The position numbers and the translations under genes were made by a program. From NCBI GenBank assembly GCA_905250075.1, contig CAJNOP010000227.1:1-64000 (forward strand): a DNA stretch of 64,000 bases, written 5' to 3'. Below the pieces are notes generated by a model. That model was not told the DNA's origin, did not search any database, and saw only the letters and a list, made by a program, of their open reading frames with translations. Every line of letters begins with the position of its first letter. Position 1 is the stretch's first letter. Positions 1 through 14,322 of this stretch are shown piece by piece. This DNA comes from Rotaria sp. Silwood1 (taxonomy: Eukaryota > Rotifera > Eurotatoria > Philodinida > Philodinidae).

Positions 1-2
1 CA

Positions 3-194
3 AATGCACAACTTCATCATGAACTCTTCGAACACATATACAACCTGAATAACAATTATCTTATACTCGGTGATTTAAATGCTGCTCTTCAGACCATGGG
101 ATCCAGAAGAACGAATACTAAAGGTCATCAACTACAACAAGTACTTGATGAAGGCTATCTTCAATGTATAGATAATGATTTAACGACACATTAG
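3..194 (+). pseudogene. Non-LTR retrotransposon endonuclease fragment
   Basis: An open frame enters from the left edge and stops at 192-194. It reads LILGDLNA followed by a Gly/Asn-rich stretch and HQLQQVLDEGYLQCID. The GDLNA core with a downstream N-x-x-G-x-x-L pattern is typical of the apurinic-type endonuclease domain of LINE-like retrotransposons. Only about 63 codons are present and no reverse transcriptase follows, so this is a truncated or decayed copy, or the end of a copy lying mostly outside the window. The family cannot be named from this piece. Confidence 0.6.
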
Positions 195-538
195 CGGCTA
201 TTTGTCTTAGATGATTCGTCCCATAGTATGCCGGTCTTCTTTTCAGAGCTACGACTGTTCATAGTGATAGGAAAGATATCGGACTAATAAATCCATCACA
301 AGGCAGTTGAATGTCAGAGGTATTCCTTCTTTCTTCTGATGATAGACAAATTAAAAACTCAGTAGTTTAGTGTAATCTTAATACGAACTTAAATCTTTTT
401 AGGATTTTTCTTAGATCACTAGGTAGTATCCTACATTTCGATTGATATGATACTCTTTTGTACAAATCAAAATTTTATTAGTTGTCATCAAAAAGAAAAG
501 AATGAATTCAGAATTTATTCAATACTATATGCTTGAGT
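195..538. other. Intergenic, no gene seen
   Basis: No supported coding region. Possibly degraded downstream sequence of the retrotransposon fragment; no readable domain was found. Confidence 0.4.
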
Positions 539-863
539 GATGTCATAATCCGGTTACACCGGGTATCCACCGCGAAACAGCAATTACTCCAAGGGTAATG
601 ATATCACTCTATGCCATGGAAACTATATACTTTTTAAAGTTGAGAGTTTTGAGTGGTTTTGGTGTATTACCCCGAGGTAATGACGTCGTTACACCAACTC
701 CACTCAAAACGCTCAACTTTTAGGATATATAGTTTATGTAAGGGGTATTGAAGTCATTACTCCTGTTCGTAAATTATAGATTGGGAAAGTGAATACACTT
801 GATTACTCTGCGCGTATTTTGACGGTTGGTGCTCGATAACCAGTGTAATGGTATTATGACATC
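539..863. mobile_element. Foldback (MITE-like) element
   Basis: The ends are an 11-bp perfect inverted repeat, GATGTCATAAT at 539-549 and ATTATGACATC at 853-863. The interior continues as an imperfect palindrome: the segment around 625-665 is mirrored by 680-738, sharing AGTTGAGMGTTTTGAGTGG on opposite strands. No coding capacity. I could not see a convincing target duplication, so the superfamily is open. Confidence 0.55.
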
Positions 864-3800
864 TATGGATTCACAATAAATTATAAGAATGATTTTTCAT
901 TGTTTATGAAATAACCGTTTGTTTTTTTCAAAGACTTTCGGAGTGGATGAATCCAAGTTTGTAATCGATTTCTTAAAATTGTATACTTGATTTTTTAGAA
1001 CATTTGATCGTTGAATCGATTACAAAGCCGGATTTCTTGAGCTCCACTTTGAAAAAAAACCATAATTTTTCTGACTATATGACGTTTTATTCGTAACCTT
1101 AGTTTCACTAAAAAAACCATTGTTTGAATATGTCAAAAACAGCATTTTTAGAGGTAATTCGTCGAACTCTATCCAACTATGAGAAAAAAATTTTGATTTG
1201 CCGGCTGTTGAAATTACTTACTCAATTGTTGTAAAAATAAGAAGTGCCAAGAACTGTTCTTCTTTCAGATTGATCTGGTTATGACAGAAACTTTCAAGAA
1301 TCGAGAAAAAAAAAGAATTCCTAAACTGTTGAAGAACTCTTACCAAATCTATGATGATTTCTCACGGAAATATGAATTGACCATTAATTTCTTCAGAGTT
1401 CCGTCATATATAAAAGCCAAAATGATGCTTTTTTCTGCAATAATTTTCATACTCACACATTTATATTCATAAATTCCTCGGTGAATATGAATGTGAGAGC
1501 AAAAAAATTATCGTGAATATTATGTTTTAGTTTTACTTAGTCAATCATGAAATTGTAACGGAAATTGTAAACCGAAATGAGAAATTTTTGCATGAATGAA
1601 CATTTGAAAAAAAATTTTCAATGAATAAATAGAAATGAATTATTTCTATATGAATAATAATAATGACAATTGATTCAAATACTTGTTGCAATAAAATCTC
1701 ATTACTTTTGATTTATCCTAAATAATTACTTTATAATTAAATCATTTTATTTAGAAGAAATCAAATCGCATTCAACAATCAATCATTATCATAAAAAACA
1801 ATAAAAGATATTATAATCGATGCTATCCTCTAGAATAAAATCAAGATCGATTACATTAGATTATCATCCTTTTAATAACACGATTGAAAATTCTTGATTG
1901 ATTGGTTTTAACAAAGAAAAAAGAAAGAAAATCTATTTATAGAGCATGCAAACTCCCTTTAAAATCAATCTAAGAAAGAAAAAAAAAAAAGAAGCTTATG
2001 CACATTGATGTCAATCCGATTGTTTTGTAATCTTGTAATATAAAAAGAAAAATGAAGACATAGAATGAGATTTTGTTAATTTTGAATAACATGTTTCATG
2101 AAGATCATATAAATAAAAGTCTGTTGAATGTTTTCTTTTACTTTAATATATCAAAGAATTAGTTTAATCTCTGATGAATAATGAACGAAGATTTCAAAAA
2201 CAACTATTCTTCTAATGATAAAATGTCCCTGAAGATTATATTTGACAATTTTCTTTGAATAAATATTATAGTATGACTAAATCATCTTTTTCTTATGCTT
2301 ATAAACTGTTTAGATGAGATAAATACTTGAAAATCAATTATTGTATAATAGAAATGCATTTCGTATCTTAAAAATATATCTACTCGTATTTCCGTTGATA
2401 TAAAATAAGATTCTATATTTTTATATTATTAATGGTTATTTTTCTCTACCTATTAAAGATCGATTTAAGGGTTTATTGAACCGTTAGGAGATAATCGATT
2501 TTTTTTCTTCTTCTTCTCTTTCCTATTCAATGCCAAAATATTTTTTCATATAATCTATCTTTTTCTATTCACTTTCATAATCTATTTCTTGTTTATGAAT
2601 TTGCATGTTTTATCAACTATATTTATTTTCTTTCTCTTGAGAATTTTGAGAAACGTAGACTTCTTCTTCTTTTTTTTTTATGCAATAGAACCGATCTATT
2701 TGAATAAAAGAGCTAACAGTTCTTTTTCTTTTTCTTTTGTATTATTTCCGTAAAATAGTTTCCGCCTTTATATAAAATATAACTTATTCCGAGAAGAAAA
2801 AAATTTTATTCAATAAATAAAAATCACCAGAGAAAATCTATTCGGAGTTTGTTTATATGATTGATAGATTTAATAATCATTAAGTAAGGAAAAAAAAAAT
2901 TGCACATATTTAAATATTAAATTAATCTGTTCTCGTTCGATTAATTGCTTTTATATTTCATTTAATATATACATATAGATATAACTCTATATATATATAT
3001 ATCGATCAACAGAGTTTTAACATTAGTTCTTTAACAATCTTCTTGATTTTTGTTATTTCCGAATAGTAGTCAATTAAATGAACGTTATTCAATAAGAAAT
3101 TATTTGTTTACTTGTAATATTTTTGTGCATTGTTTCATAAATATTATTTATTTTCTTTTTTTTTGTTTTTACAAAAACATAAAAAAGAACATTCGTTTAA
3201 ATCAGTTTGCCTTAAGGATATATGCGTGATGTCTATCATCTATTAACAATTTCCATTAATATAGGAAAGTATACGTTTTGAATAGTCTTTGTATGTGCAT
3301 TTGTTTCTTCAGGCTTTCTTATATTAACACGCAAAATGATGTTTATTAGAAGAGTATTCAAAGATTTTAGCTAAGTTTCTCTTCTTATTTAAAAAAAAAA
3401 AAGCGCAAGACATTCGTTAACGAGAAAAGCTAATAGCGTGATCTGGTCCTACTTTCTTTCGCTTCCTCACTCGTTTCTATCGTTTCTATAAGTAATAAAC
3501 TGATGTTGAACATGAGAAGAAAAGAAAAAAAATCGCTATGAGAAATAAGAGTAACGGTGATGGTTCGACATCGTATGCACCGAACTTTCCTCCAAAATAG
3601 TATTGTATTGTAATAGAAAAAAAGACGTAGTATTCTACTGCATGCTGTCATCATTTTCTTCTTCAGGATAGTCTTTGTTTTCTTCATGTTTTCTAGGCTT
3701 TATGGTCTGTCATAACTTGTCATTGAAGTCGATGAAGAAAAAAAAAAAAAAGAAGAAAAAACTCTTCTTTATTAACTGTCTAGTCGTATAAGATAGACGA

Positions 3801-4057
3801 AAAATAACTGAACAAGTCATAATTAACATCATGCTACCATTATCATATTGTACTAGTTAATAGAAGTGTAATTTTCGATTGAGTAGCACTTCTCTCTCTT
3901 CTTCAATATATATGACTTGAACTTTTTAATTTTTCTTTTCTATTGATATATTATTCAATGATAAATATAGATAGAATATTGTAAAGTATAAAAATGACAA
4001 AATTTTCTTTTTTTTTTTTTTTGTAATTATTTATATAGATTACATTAATTTAACATC
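864..4057. other. Long AT-rich intergenic region
   Basis: About 3.2 kb of A/T-rich sequence with many homopolymer runs and short AT microsatellites, for example near 2988-3002. Short open frames at 1281-1472 (+) and 3430-3687 (-) lack recognisable domains, and the latter is Arg/Leu/Ile-rich in a way expected from AT-rich shadows. Nothing genic is supported. The end presumably holds the promoter and 5' UTR of the MFSD6-like gene. Confidence 0.5.
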
Positions 4058-7776
<3,719 letters not shown>

Positions 7777-7777
<1 letters not shown>

Positions 7778-7782
7778 ATAAA
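7777..7782 (+). promoter_or_regulatory. Polyadenylation signal overlapping the stop codon
   Basis: The TGA stop of the MFSD6-like gene (7775-7777) shares its last base with an AATAAA hexamer. If used, the 3' UTR would be only about 15-30 nt. Further weaker A-rich signals lie downstream, so use of this one is an inference. Confidence 0.35.
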
Positions 7783-8355
7783 CTTAATATCTCGGTGTTT
7801 ATCATTTCACTTTTTTGTTGTTTATTTATTTTTCATATTTTTTTTTTCCTTAATCAAATGTAGTGTTATAGAATAATATTTGTATTTTTCGCAATTAATG
7901 TATAGTATCACCTTTCGTTGAATGTATTTCATTATACATCCATTAAATGTCAAACAATCTTTTATTTTCTTTTACATATTGATATGCGAAATGATAGACT
8001 ATTTACCATGCCTATTTTTTTAATTAACGATCTAATAGCACAAAAAAAAAACATTCAAAATGAGTTGAAAAATATTTTGATATAAATGAAGGAAAAAAAA
8101 AAACATTTATGACATTATAATCAGAAGTAAATAATTTGACGTCTTTAGATAAGACGTAAATGAAAAAATATTGGAGAGAAACGAAAGCAATTCATGCGAA
8201 AAACGAATATGATAAACTAATCATATATTTTTTTTTGTTTAGAGTCAACTGATGCATGAGACAGAAAAACAAAACTATTTAAGGTGTATAGTAAAAATAT
8301 AAATTTTTGTTTGCTCTCATTCGAAAACAAACTTGAATTGACTAGCAACTACACG
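7778..8355. other. Intergenic spacer
   Basis: AT-rich sequence between the MFSD6-like gene and a small secreted peptide gene. It holds the 3' UTR of the first and presumably the promoter of the second. No other feature was recognised. Confidence 0.5.
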
Positions 8356-8589
8356 ATGGAATATTGTTACAGTCGAACATTTATATTATTTCTATTTATA
8401 ATGCTTGTTGTTGATGATAGTACTAATGCACTTAAACTTCGACTGCCATCTCTACGAATAACTTCAACATTTACTAGAACATCTGAATCTGTTAAGAAAA
8501 AAAATAATATGAATAATAATGGAATTGAAAATCCAGCTAAAACAATCTCATGCAAAATTCCTGATATTGGAAAAAAAGATGACCTTTAA
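8356..8589 (+). CDS. Small putative secreted peptide (77 aa)
   Basis: I chose the ATG at 8356 because it begins a classic signal peptide: MEYCYSRTFILFLFIMLV followed by a polar VDDSTNA, with a plausible cleavage after Ala. The open frame continues upstream to 8284, but that extension would bury the signal sequence. The mature part is about 52 aa, Lys/Asn/Ser/Thr-rich, with a KKK run and a single Cys near the C-terminus; there is no amidation signal. No homologue is recognised. It is a single exon. It could be a peptide precursor or a lineage-specific secreted protein, or a chance open frame, but the N-terminal hydrophobic pattern favours a real gene. Confidence 0.45.
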   Translation: MEYCYSRTFILFLFIMLVVDDSTNALKLRLPSLRITSTFTRTSESVKKKNNMNNNGIENPAKTISCKIPDIGKKDDL

Positions 8590-10649
8590 TTCGCCAATCA
8601 TTCTTGCAAAATATGATTTTTATTATTCTTTTCAAATTTTATATAAAATTAAGCTAGCTGCAAGAAATTATATGAATTCCTAATTATTTTAACATTAATA
8701 AGACTAATATGATATGATAACATACAGTAGTTTATTTATTGGAACAGTGAATATTATGAATATGATTGATTATCAAAAAAAATCTGCTTGTTTGTTTTGT
8801 GTAAATGTTGATTAAAAACCAAATTATTAAATTTTATAATAAATATTCTTCTCTAAAAAAAATTAGAAAAGATTTTTGACTAGGCATACTTTGATACTTT
8901 CCAACATTCATTATGTAAAATTCAATTGAAATAGCTATGATAAATCTGACTGAATATTAAGCAAGCAATATTTGAGATTTGAACAAATTAATTGTAAAAA
9001 TAAAAGTATATGTAATGCAAAGACTAGTCTTTGTGCAAAATTTGTCATGGATTTGTTTGATATATGTTGTTCAACAAATCTGTATTTTTGCAAGTCGATA
9101 CTTTTATTTCTAATTCTTTTCAAATTCTATGTTTTTTTCTTTAATCATCAGATAGGATTCTTTCCCATCTCAAAGTCTAGTCGAAGTTCTTTTTATTAAT
9201 ATTGGAGTGATAGAAATAATCTTACAAAAGTTGAAAAATAGATAGTCATCGTTTGCTTCTTATATATATGTGTATAAATGATTTATACGAATTTCGATTC
9301 GAAATAGACTGCCAGACTCAGAGAAATTGTTTCCCTCCGCTGGTCAAGTTACCCCTTTCGAATTTTATTTCATTCTTTTTTTCAAGGTCGATTTCTCATG
9401 TCAGAAAACTCTTCATTATGCAAACGTTTCGATGAGTTTGATTTAGTTAATAAATAAAAGCCGAGCATTTATTCGACTCAATAAGATTCCTCATCCACAC
9501 ATACGGTCGGTTGAGTGTAATATCAATTGTATTAAGTTGCATGAATATTACTGAAGTGTAATCAATGATAGTCTTCACGTAGTTAGAAAACCTACAATGA
9601 CATCGTGACCTTTCAGTTGGATGAGTAATTCAACTTATCTCTCACGTTGTTTATTTTCAAACATTAAAATTGTGGGATATTATCACTGATAAGAAATTTT
9701 TTACAACGTTCTAGTAAATAATTGTAGTGATTGTCTCACCCTTTTACCATTAGATTAATTATTTTTTGTGGAATTATTATTATTCTGTTTATTTTTTTAG
9801 TGCTTGCAATGCCTATGAAAAAAGAAATTATAACAGATCCATACTGAATCATAAAAATAAAGCAGAAGAATTAGACTTGACTCCCAAAATCTGCTAAATT
9901 CTTTTCAGATTAGAGATTTTTTTGTCTTGTGAATTAAGATTCTGCGTATTGAATTTTTATTTGATTTGCCAAATTATAATGTTATTCAAAAAATTAATTC
10001 ATGATTTTATTGTATAATATTGATGAGTATGGTATCTAACATGGCTTTGGAGAACTATCAGAAGTCATGTGATACAACCGAATAAGCAAATTTATTTTAC
10101 TTCTTATTTATGCAAATTAATACAATCACAAAAAAGAAGCTGATGTAATCACTTGTTTTTTTCACCTGTCGTAGCTGTCACCGTGTCCTGTACGCGAATC
10201 TATTCTTTTTTGTTTTTGTTCTTTTAGCTTACAAGTATCAAAAGTAGAAAATGAGCTAATCACTCCTAGACATAATGAAATTTAAAATAGCTGTGGCTTC
10301 TTCCAGATACGAGCTCAAAATTTAAATTACACTCGAATTTGAATTCACAAAAATTTAGATTCGAATCTTACTACTTACTTAATCTAGTTTTCATGTATGA
10401 TACAATTAAGACTATTCTATACATCTGAAGATATTTATGTTATTGTTGGTTTGATGATTTTCAATGACGAACTTCATTTATCAATTGATTGTTTAAACGA
10501 AAACTTTTAACTTCGTAATCATCAAGTAATGGAAAAGTGAAGAGCAAGAAATAACTATACGTTGACTTGTTTTTCTAAGAATTAGCTTAAACTTTGATCC
10601 TTCAATTGTTAACATACATAAAGAGTAACCGATATTGATGAAAAAAAAA
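8590..10649. other. Intergenic region, no gene seen
   Basis: About 2 kb of AT-rich sequence. Short open frames on both strands near 8935-9199 overlap each other and 9253-9435 has no domain, so none is called. Confidence 0.45.
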
Positions 10650-10731
10650 CTCAGCTCTATACCCGACTGGGTTCGAGCTCACAATATCGTGAACTCACAA
10701 CTATCTAAGCTGATACTGTTGCATCAGAATT
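10650..10731 (-). repeat. Degenerate tRNA-like or tRNA-derived sequence
   Basis: Read on the minus strand, this segment has an A-box-like TATCAGCTTAGATAG, then AGTTCACGA, and a B-box-like GCTCGAACCC followed by AGTCGGG about 30 bases on. The spacing and motifs resemble a tRNA, but the T-arm stem does not pair properly and the acceptor stem is not evident. It is either a tRNA pseudogene or the head of a tRNA-derived SINE; I would not call it a working tRNA. Confidence 0.3.
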
Positions 10732-10908
10732 TTTAATATAACTATTTTTTGTAAAAAAAAAACTATTGACCGATCTCGGATATGTCTATACACTAATGAC
10801 ATCTTTAATACCCTCCTATTTTCAACGCTTTTCAAGCAAAGCAATTCATGATGATTAATTATTAATGTATGTCTTCACCAATTGATGATGATTTTTTGAT
10901 AAGTTCAA

Positions 10909-11403
10909 ATGTCGATTGGAGTACCGGTTAAAATCTTACATGAAGCTGAAGGTCATGTTGTTACAATAGAATCTGTAACATCTGAAGTCTATCGTGGTAA
11001 ATTAATAGAAGCTGAAGATAATATGAATTGTCAATTATCGAATGTAACTGTAACATATCGCGATGGACGACAAGCACAACTTGAATATATTTATGTACGT
11101 GGATCAAAAATTCGTTTTATGATCTTTCCTGATATGCTCAAGGTAAAAAAAAAGAAATTAAACACGTATATATATGAATTAGATCTTGTGATTTTTTTTT
11201 TGTTAAAGAATGCACCAATGTTTAAAAATATGCGTGGTGTAAAAGGTGGTACTGGACGTGGTAAATCAGCTATTTTACGTGCTCAAATTGCCAGAGGACG
11301 TGGTGTACGTGGTCGACCACCAATTAATTCATTTGTTGGACAACCAGGTGGTCGTGGAACAGCAGCACCTGGTAGTGATCGTGGTGGTGGACGTGGTCGT
11401 TAA
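10909..11403 (+). CDS. SNRPD3: Small nuclear ribonucleoprotein SmD3
   Basis: Two exons, 10909-11142 and 11209-11403, give 142 aa (human SmD3 126). SmD3 is one of seven Sm proteins forming the ring on U1, U2, U4 and U5 snRNAs. The N-terminus [19 protein letters not shown], the Sm1 segment with [16 protein letters not shown], and the Sm2 segment [18 protein letters not shown] are nearly diagnostic of SmD3. The C-terminal tail is Arg-Gly rich ([16 protein letters not shown]), the expected target of symmetric arginine dimethylation. The 66-bp intron is GT...AG, a multiple of three and free of stops, so the frame reads through it. Removing it restores the conserved [10 protein letters not shown] junction. 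Confidence 0.95.
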   Translation: MSIGVPVKILHEAEGHVVTIESVTSEVYRGKLIEAEDNMNCQLSNVTVTYRDGRQAQLEYIYVRGSKIRFMIFPDMLKVKKKKLNTYIYELDLVIFFLLKNAPMFKNMRGVKGGTGRGKSAILRAQIARGRGVRGRPPINSFVGQPGGRGTAAPGSDRGGGRGR

Positions 11404-12650
11404 AATGAACCGATAATATTTTAGTCAGATCAACCGGTGGTTTTATTTTTTATGTTAAAAACAAAAATCCTATGAACATGCAATAGTTTAATTGTTGCTA
11501 TTATTATTGTTTTGTCATTGTTCTACACTTTGTTTTTTTGCTATGTGGGAAAGTGAATAAAATTATTGATTAAAACAACATTTATGATATGTAATCACAA
11601 TTCTTTTTTTGTTTTTTGAAAGTGCTTATATCTTTGAAATCGTTAAAACACAGAATGATTAATCATCGATCCTTTTTCGATGAGTTTTGTGATACATCAT
11701 GATTTTATGATCGATGATTATGCTTTGTTACGTCAAAAATCGAAGTGATATTGTTCATGTCACTTTGATTTTCTACTGTTATATTAAGAAATTCTTATAA
11801 TTAATATATGATGATGAATATTTTTATTCAAAAACTAACTTGCTTACTTTATTCCATCAGAACACAATATGTAATAAAAAAAAATTTGATGATGCAAGCA
11901 ATTTCACACAGATAAACAAGAACATCAGCGAAAGAAAAAGAAAAAAAAGTTTATCTACTCAAATTGATGTTTTGAATCGGGTTTTTCTTTGAAATTTCTC
12001 CATGTATATCTTATTTTTGTTAATAAATTAAATATCTAAAAAAAGATGACATTGACGATAAAACATCTAAAACTATCTAATTATTATGAACACCTTTTAA
12101 TATATTCTGTAATTATTCTATCTACTTAATATTAGAGTAATGACATTCATGCCGAAACTAAATTTTTCTTTTGCCTTCATATTTCTATGATAATATTTCA
12201 AAAATGTGTAAAAAATTACATTCAACACTCATTATTACAGACTTGAAATATTTCTCCAATTAAATGGCGTTTCATCATCTATCATTTACTAAACTCAGTG
12301 ATTAAATTTGACTGTCGGTCTGATTTATCACTGCGATTCTTAAAAAAATCATTTCTTGTGTCATAATCAAGATTTTTACAACATGAATTGTATCATAGTG
12401 TCAATAAATTATTTCTGATCCCTAATTCCAATTTGAATAAAAAATACTTTTTGCAATAGTTTATAACTAGAACCGAAAGTCGATTTATGAGTAATGCAAT
12501 AGGCGGCAAAACGTGTGATATGCGGCGGATGAAATTTGTTTGAGTCGTCATGATGAATCTGATATATTTCTGGTTCTACAAATGTCTACCCAGGTGCAAT
12601 AGTTATTGAAAAAAAAGAGTACAATTAGCAAGTGAATACATAGATAAAAT
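11404..12650. other. 3' UTR and intergenic sequence
   Basis: AT-rich; contains the SmD3 3' UTR. No other gene or repeat was recognised up to the foldback element. Confidence 0.45.
11556..11561 (+). promoter_or_regulatory. Polyadenylation signal of the SmD3 gene
   Basis: AATAAA about 150 nt after the stop, within an otherwise T-rich 3' UTR; the most likely poly(A) signal of SmD3. Confidence 0.45.
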
Positions 12651-12953
12651 CAAGGGGGTAAGTGCAGGCACCCAGCACTTCAGCACCTGTTCGGCACCTA
12701 TATCACATTTCACTATGAGCACCTACGGCACCTACAAGCACTGTTCCATTATCTTAAGTACTTTTTCAGCACCTTGTGATAAAATTTAGTGTTTAGGCTC
12801 TGCCCTTTAAATTTTATTGCAAGGTGCTGAAAAAGTACTTAAGATAATGGAACAGTGGTTGTAGATGCCGTAGGTGCTCATAGTGAAATGTGGTATAGGT
12901 GTCGAACAGGTGCTGAGGTGCTGAGGTGCTGGGTGCCTGCACTCTTCCCCTTG
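12651..12953. mobile_element. 303-bp foldback element, candidate hAT-type MITE
   Basis: An almost perfect palindrome. The left arm (about 12651-12790) begins CAAGGGGGTAAGTGCAGGCA, and the right arm ends with its complement TGCCTGCACTCTTCCCCTTG, around a loop near 12791-12820. The arms are rich in the unit AGGTGCTG/CAGCACCT. Flanks GATAAAAT (12643-12650) and AATAAAAT (12954-12961) match at 7 of 8 positions, consistent with an 8-bp target duplication of hAT type. No coding capacity. Confidence 0.75.
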
Positions 12954-14322
12954 AATAAAATCATGTTTTAAATTAAAAAAAATTAGCTTATATTAAATGA
13001 TTTTGTGAATCAAATAAGATAAGACAGCTTCTCCATCATTTATTTTAAGTAAATGTGTATTATCAAAAGAATTTATCACGATCATATTTACAAACGAAAA
13101 AAAAACTTGATTATCTAGAGATGATAAAGCAATGGTCAGTGAACAAAATGTGAGAACGAGAAACATATTTTAGTGTTCATAATAATGAAACTGAATTTAT
13201 GTTATTTTATTTATCAAGATGGTTTTTTTTTGTATTACAAGATGGTAGCATATAATCTCGGCAAAGTTTTATTTTTTTGGTTCCGAATATATCTAGTTAA
13301 TATACTGTTAAATGATCAAAATTCATAGAATCGATAATATCCAAGTATAGATATGACTTACTTCAATAAAATTTTTTTTTTTATGATTAAATAAAATAAT
13401 TATTTGATAGTACATGACTTTCTTTCAATTAAAAGATAGTTTTCGAAGATAGTTGAATGAAATTAGTTAGATTGCATGATCTATATGTGCGTGTTATCGC
13501 AAAAGGAAATAACAAACTTGATGAAACTATATAAATTATGAGCATTTTTGCAGCAATATGACATCCAATAAATATTCATTCATATTTTTATTTTCTAATA
13601 CACAATTTTTGTGTTCATCTGATCAATTTACACTTTATTAAAAAAACAAAAGAAAACCAGATAAGTTGTATTCATCTCTATGTTGAATTGTCATGTTCGT
13701 AAAATCTATTGTGTTTTTGATATTCATTCATTGATGCATTATGAGATATGAAAGATGTCAAACTCTATTAGCTTAATGTACCGCTGTATTTGATAATAAA
13801 TCAAGCTGAAAATCGGTTTATAAGAATTAAAAATTAATCAGTTGTATGTCTACTTGTTTTTCTAGGGAGAACACGATTGCAAAAAAATAAAACTTTCTAA
13901 TCGATAGAAAATTCTTCAATATGTAGCTACACCGTAAAGCAATTATTGGCTTTCATATTTTGTATGAGGTTTATAGTGATCAAATTTTTCGGCCATAGAA
14001 TGAAAAGACAAAGAATAATTATATTGAAATTGCGCCCTCTGTTTGTTACTTTTCCACTATTGGACTTTTTCATTGAGCCATTAATGTTACTGTTCGCCTC
14101 CTGTGTTTGTCTCAGTCTACCATGGTTTCCGTTTGTTCTGCTTCACTTCGTATCCAATGTTTGATTCTTTTTTTTTTCTGTTACTATTTTTGTTGACGTT
14201 GATATGTGATTCGTTGTTTTACAAAATAAAAATTGTCACATTATGAATATTATTCATTAATTAATTTTAGACATTATTTTTTTTTATTTAAATACGAAAA
14301 ATTAAAAAAAAAAATTTAAATC
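12954..14322. other. Intergenic region upstream of the SPA17-like gene
   Basis: AT-rich. The open frame at 13946-14164 (+) is hydrophobic and recognised as nothing. The last 100 bases probably hold the 5' UTR of the SPA17-like gene. Confidence 0.4.

Noticed and set aside
1281-1472. 63-aa frame preceded by a TTTCAG-like acceptor
   Set aside because: No flanking exon, no domain and AT-rich composition.
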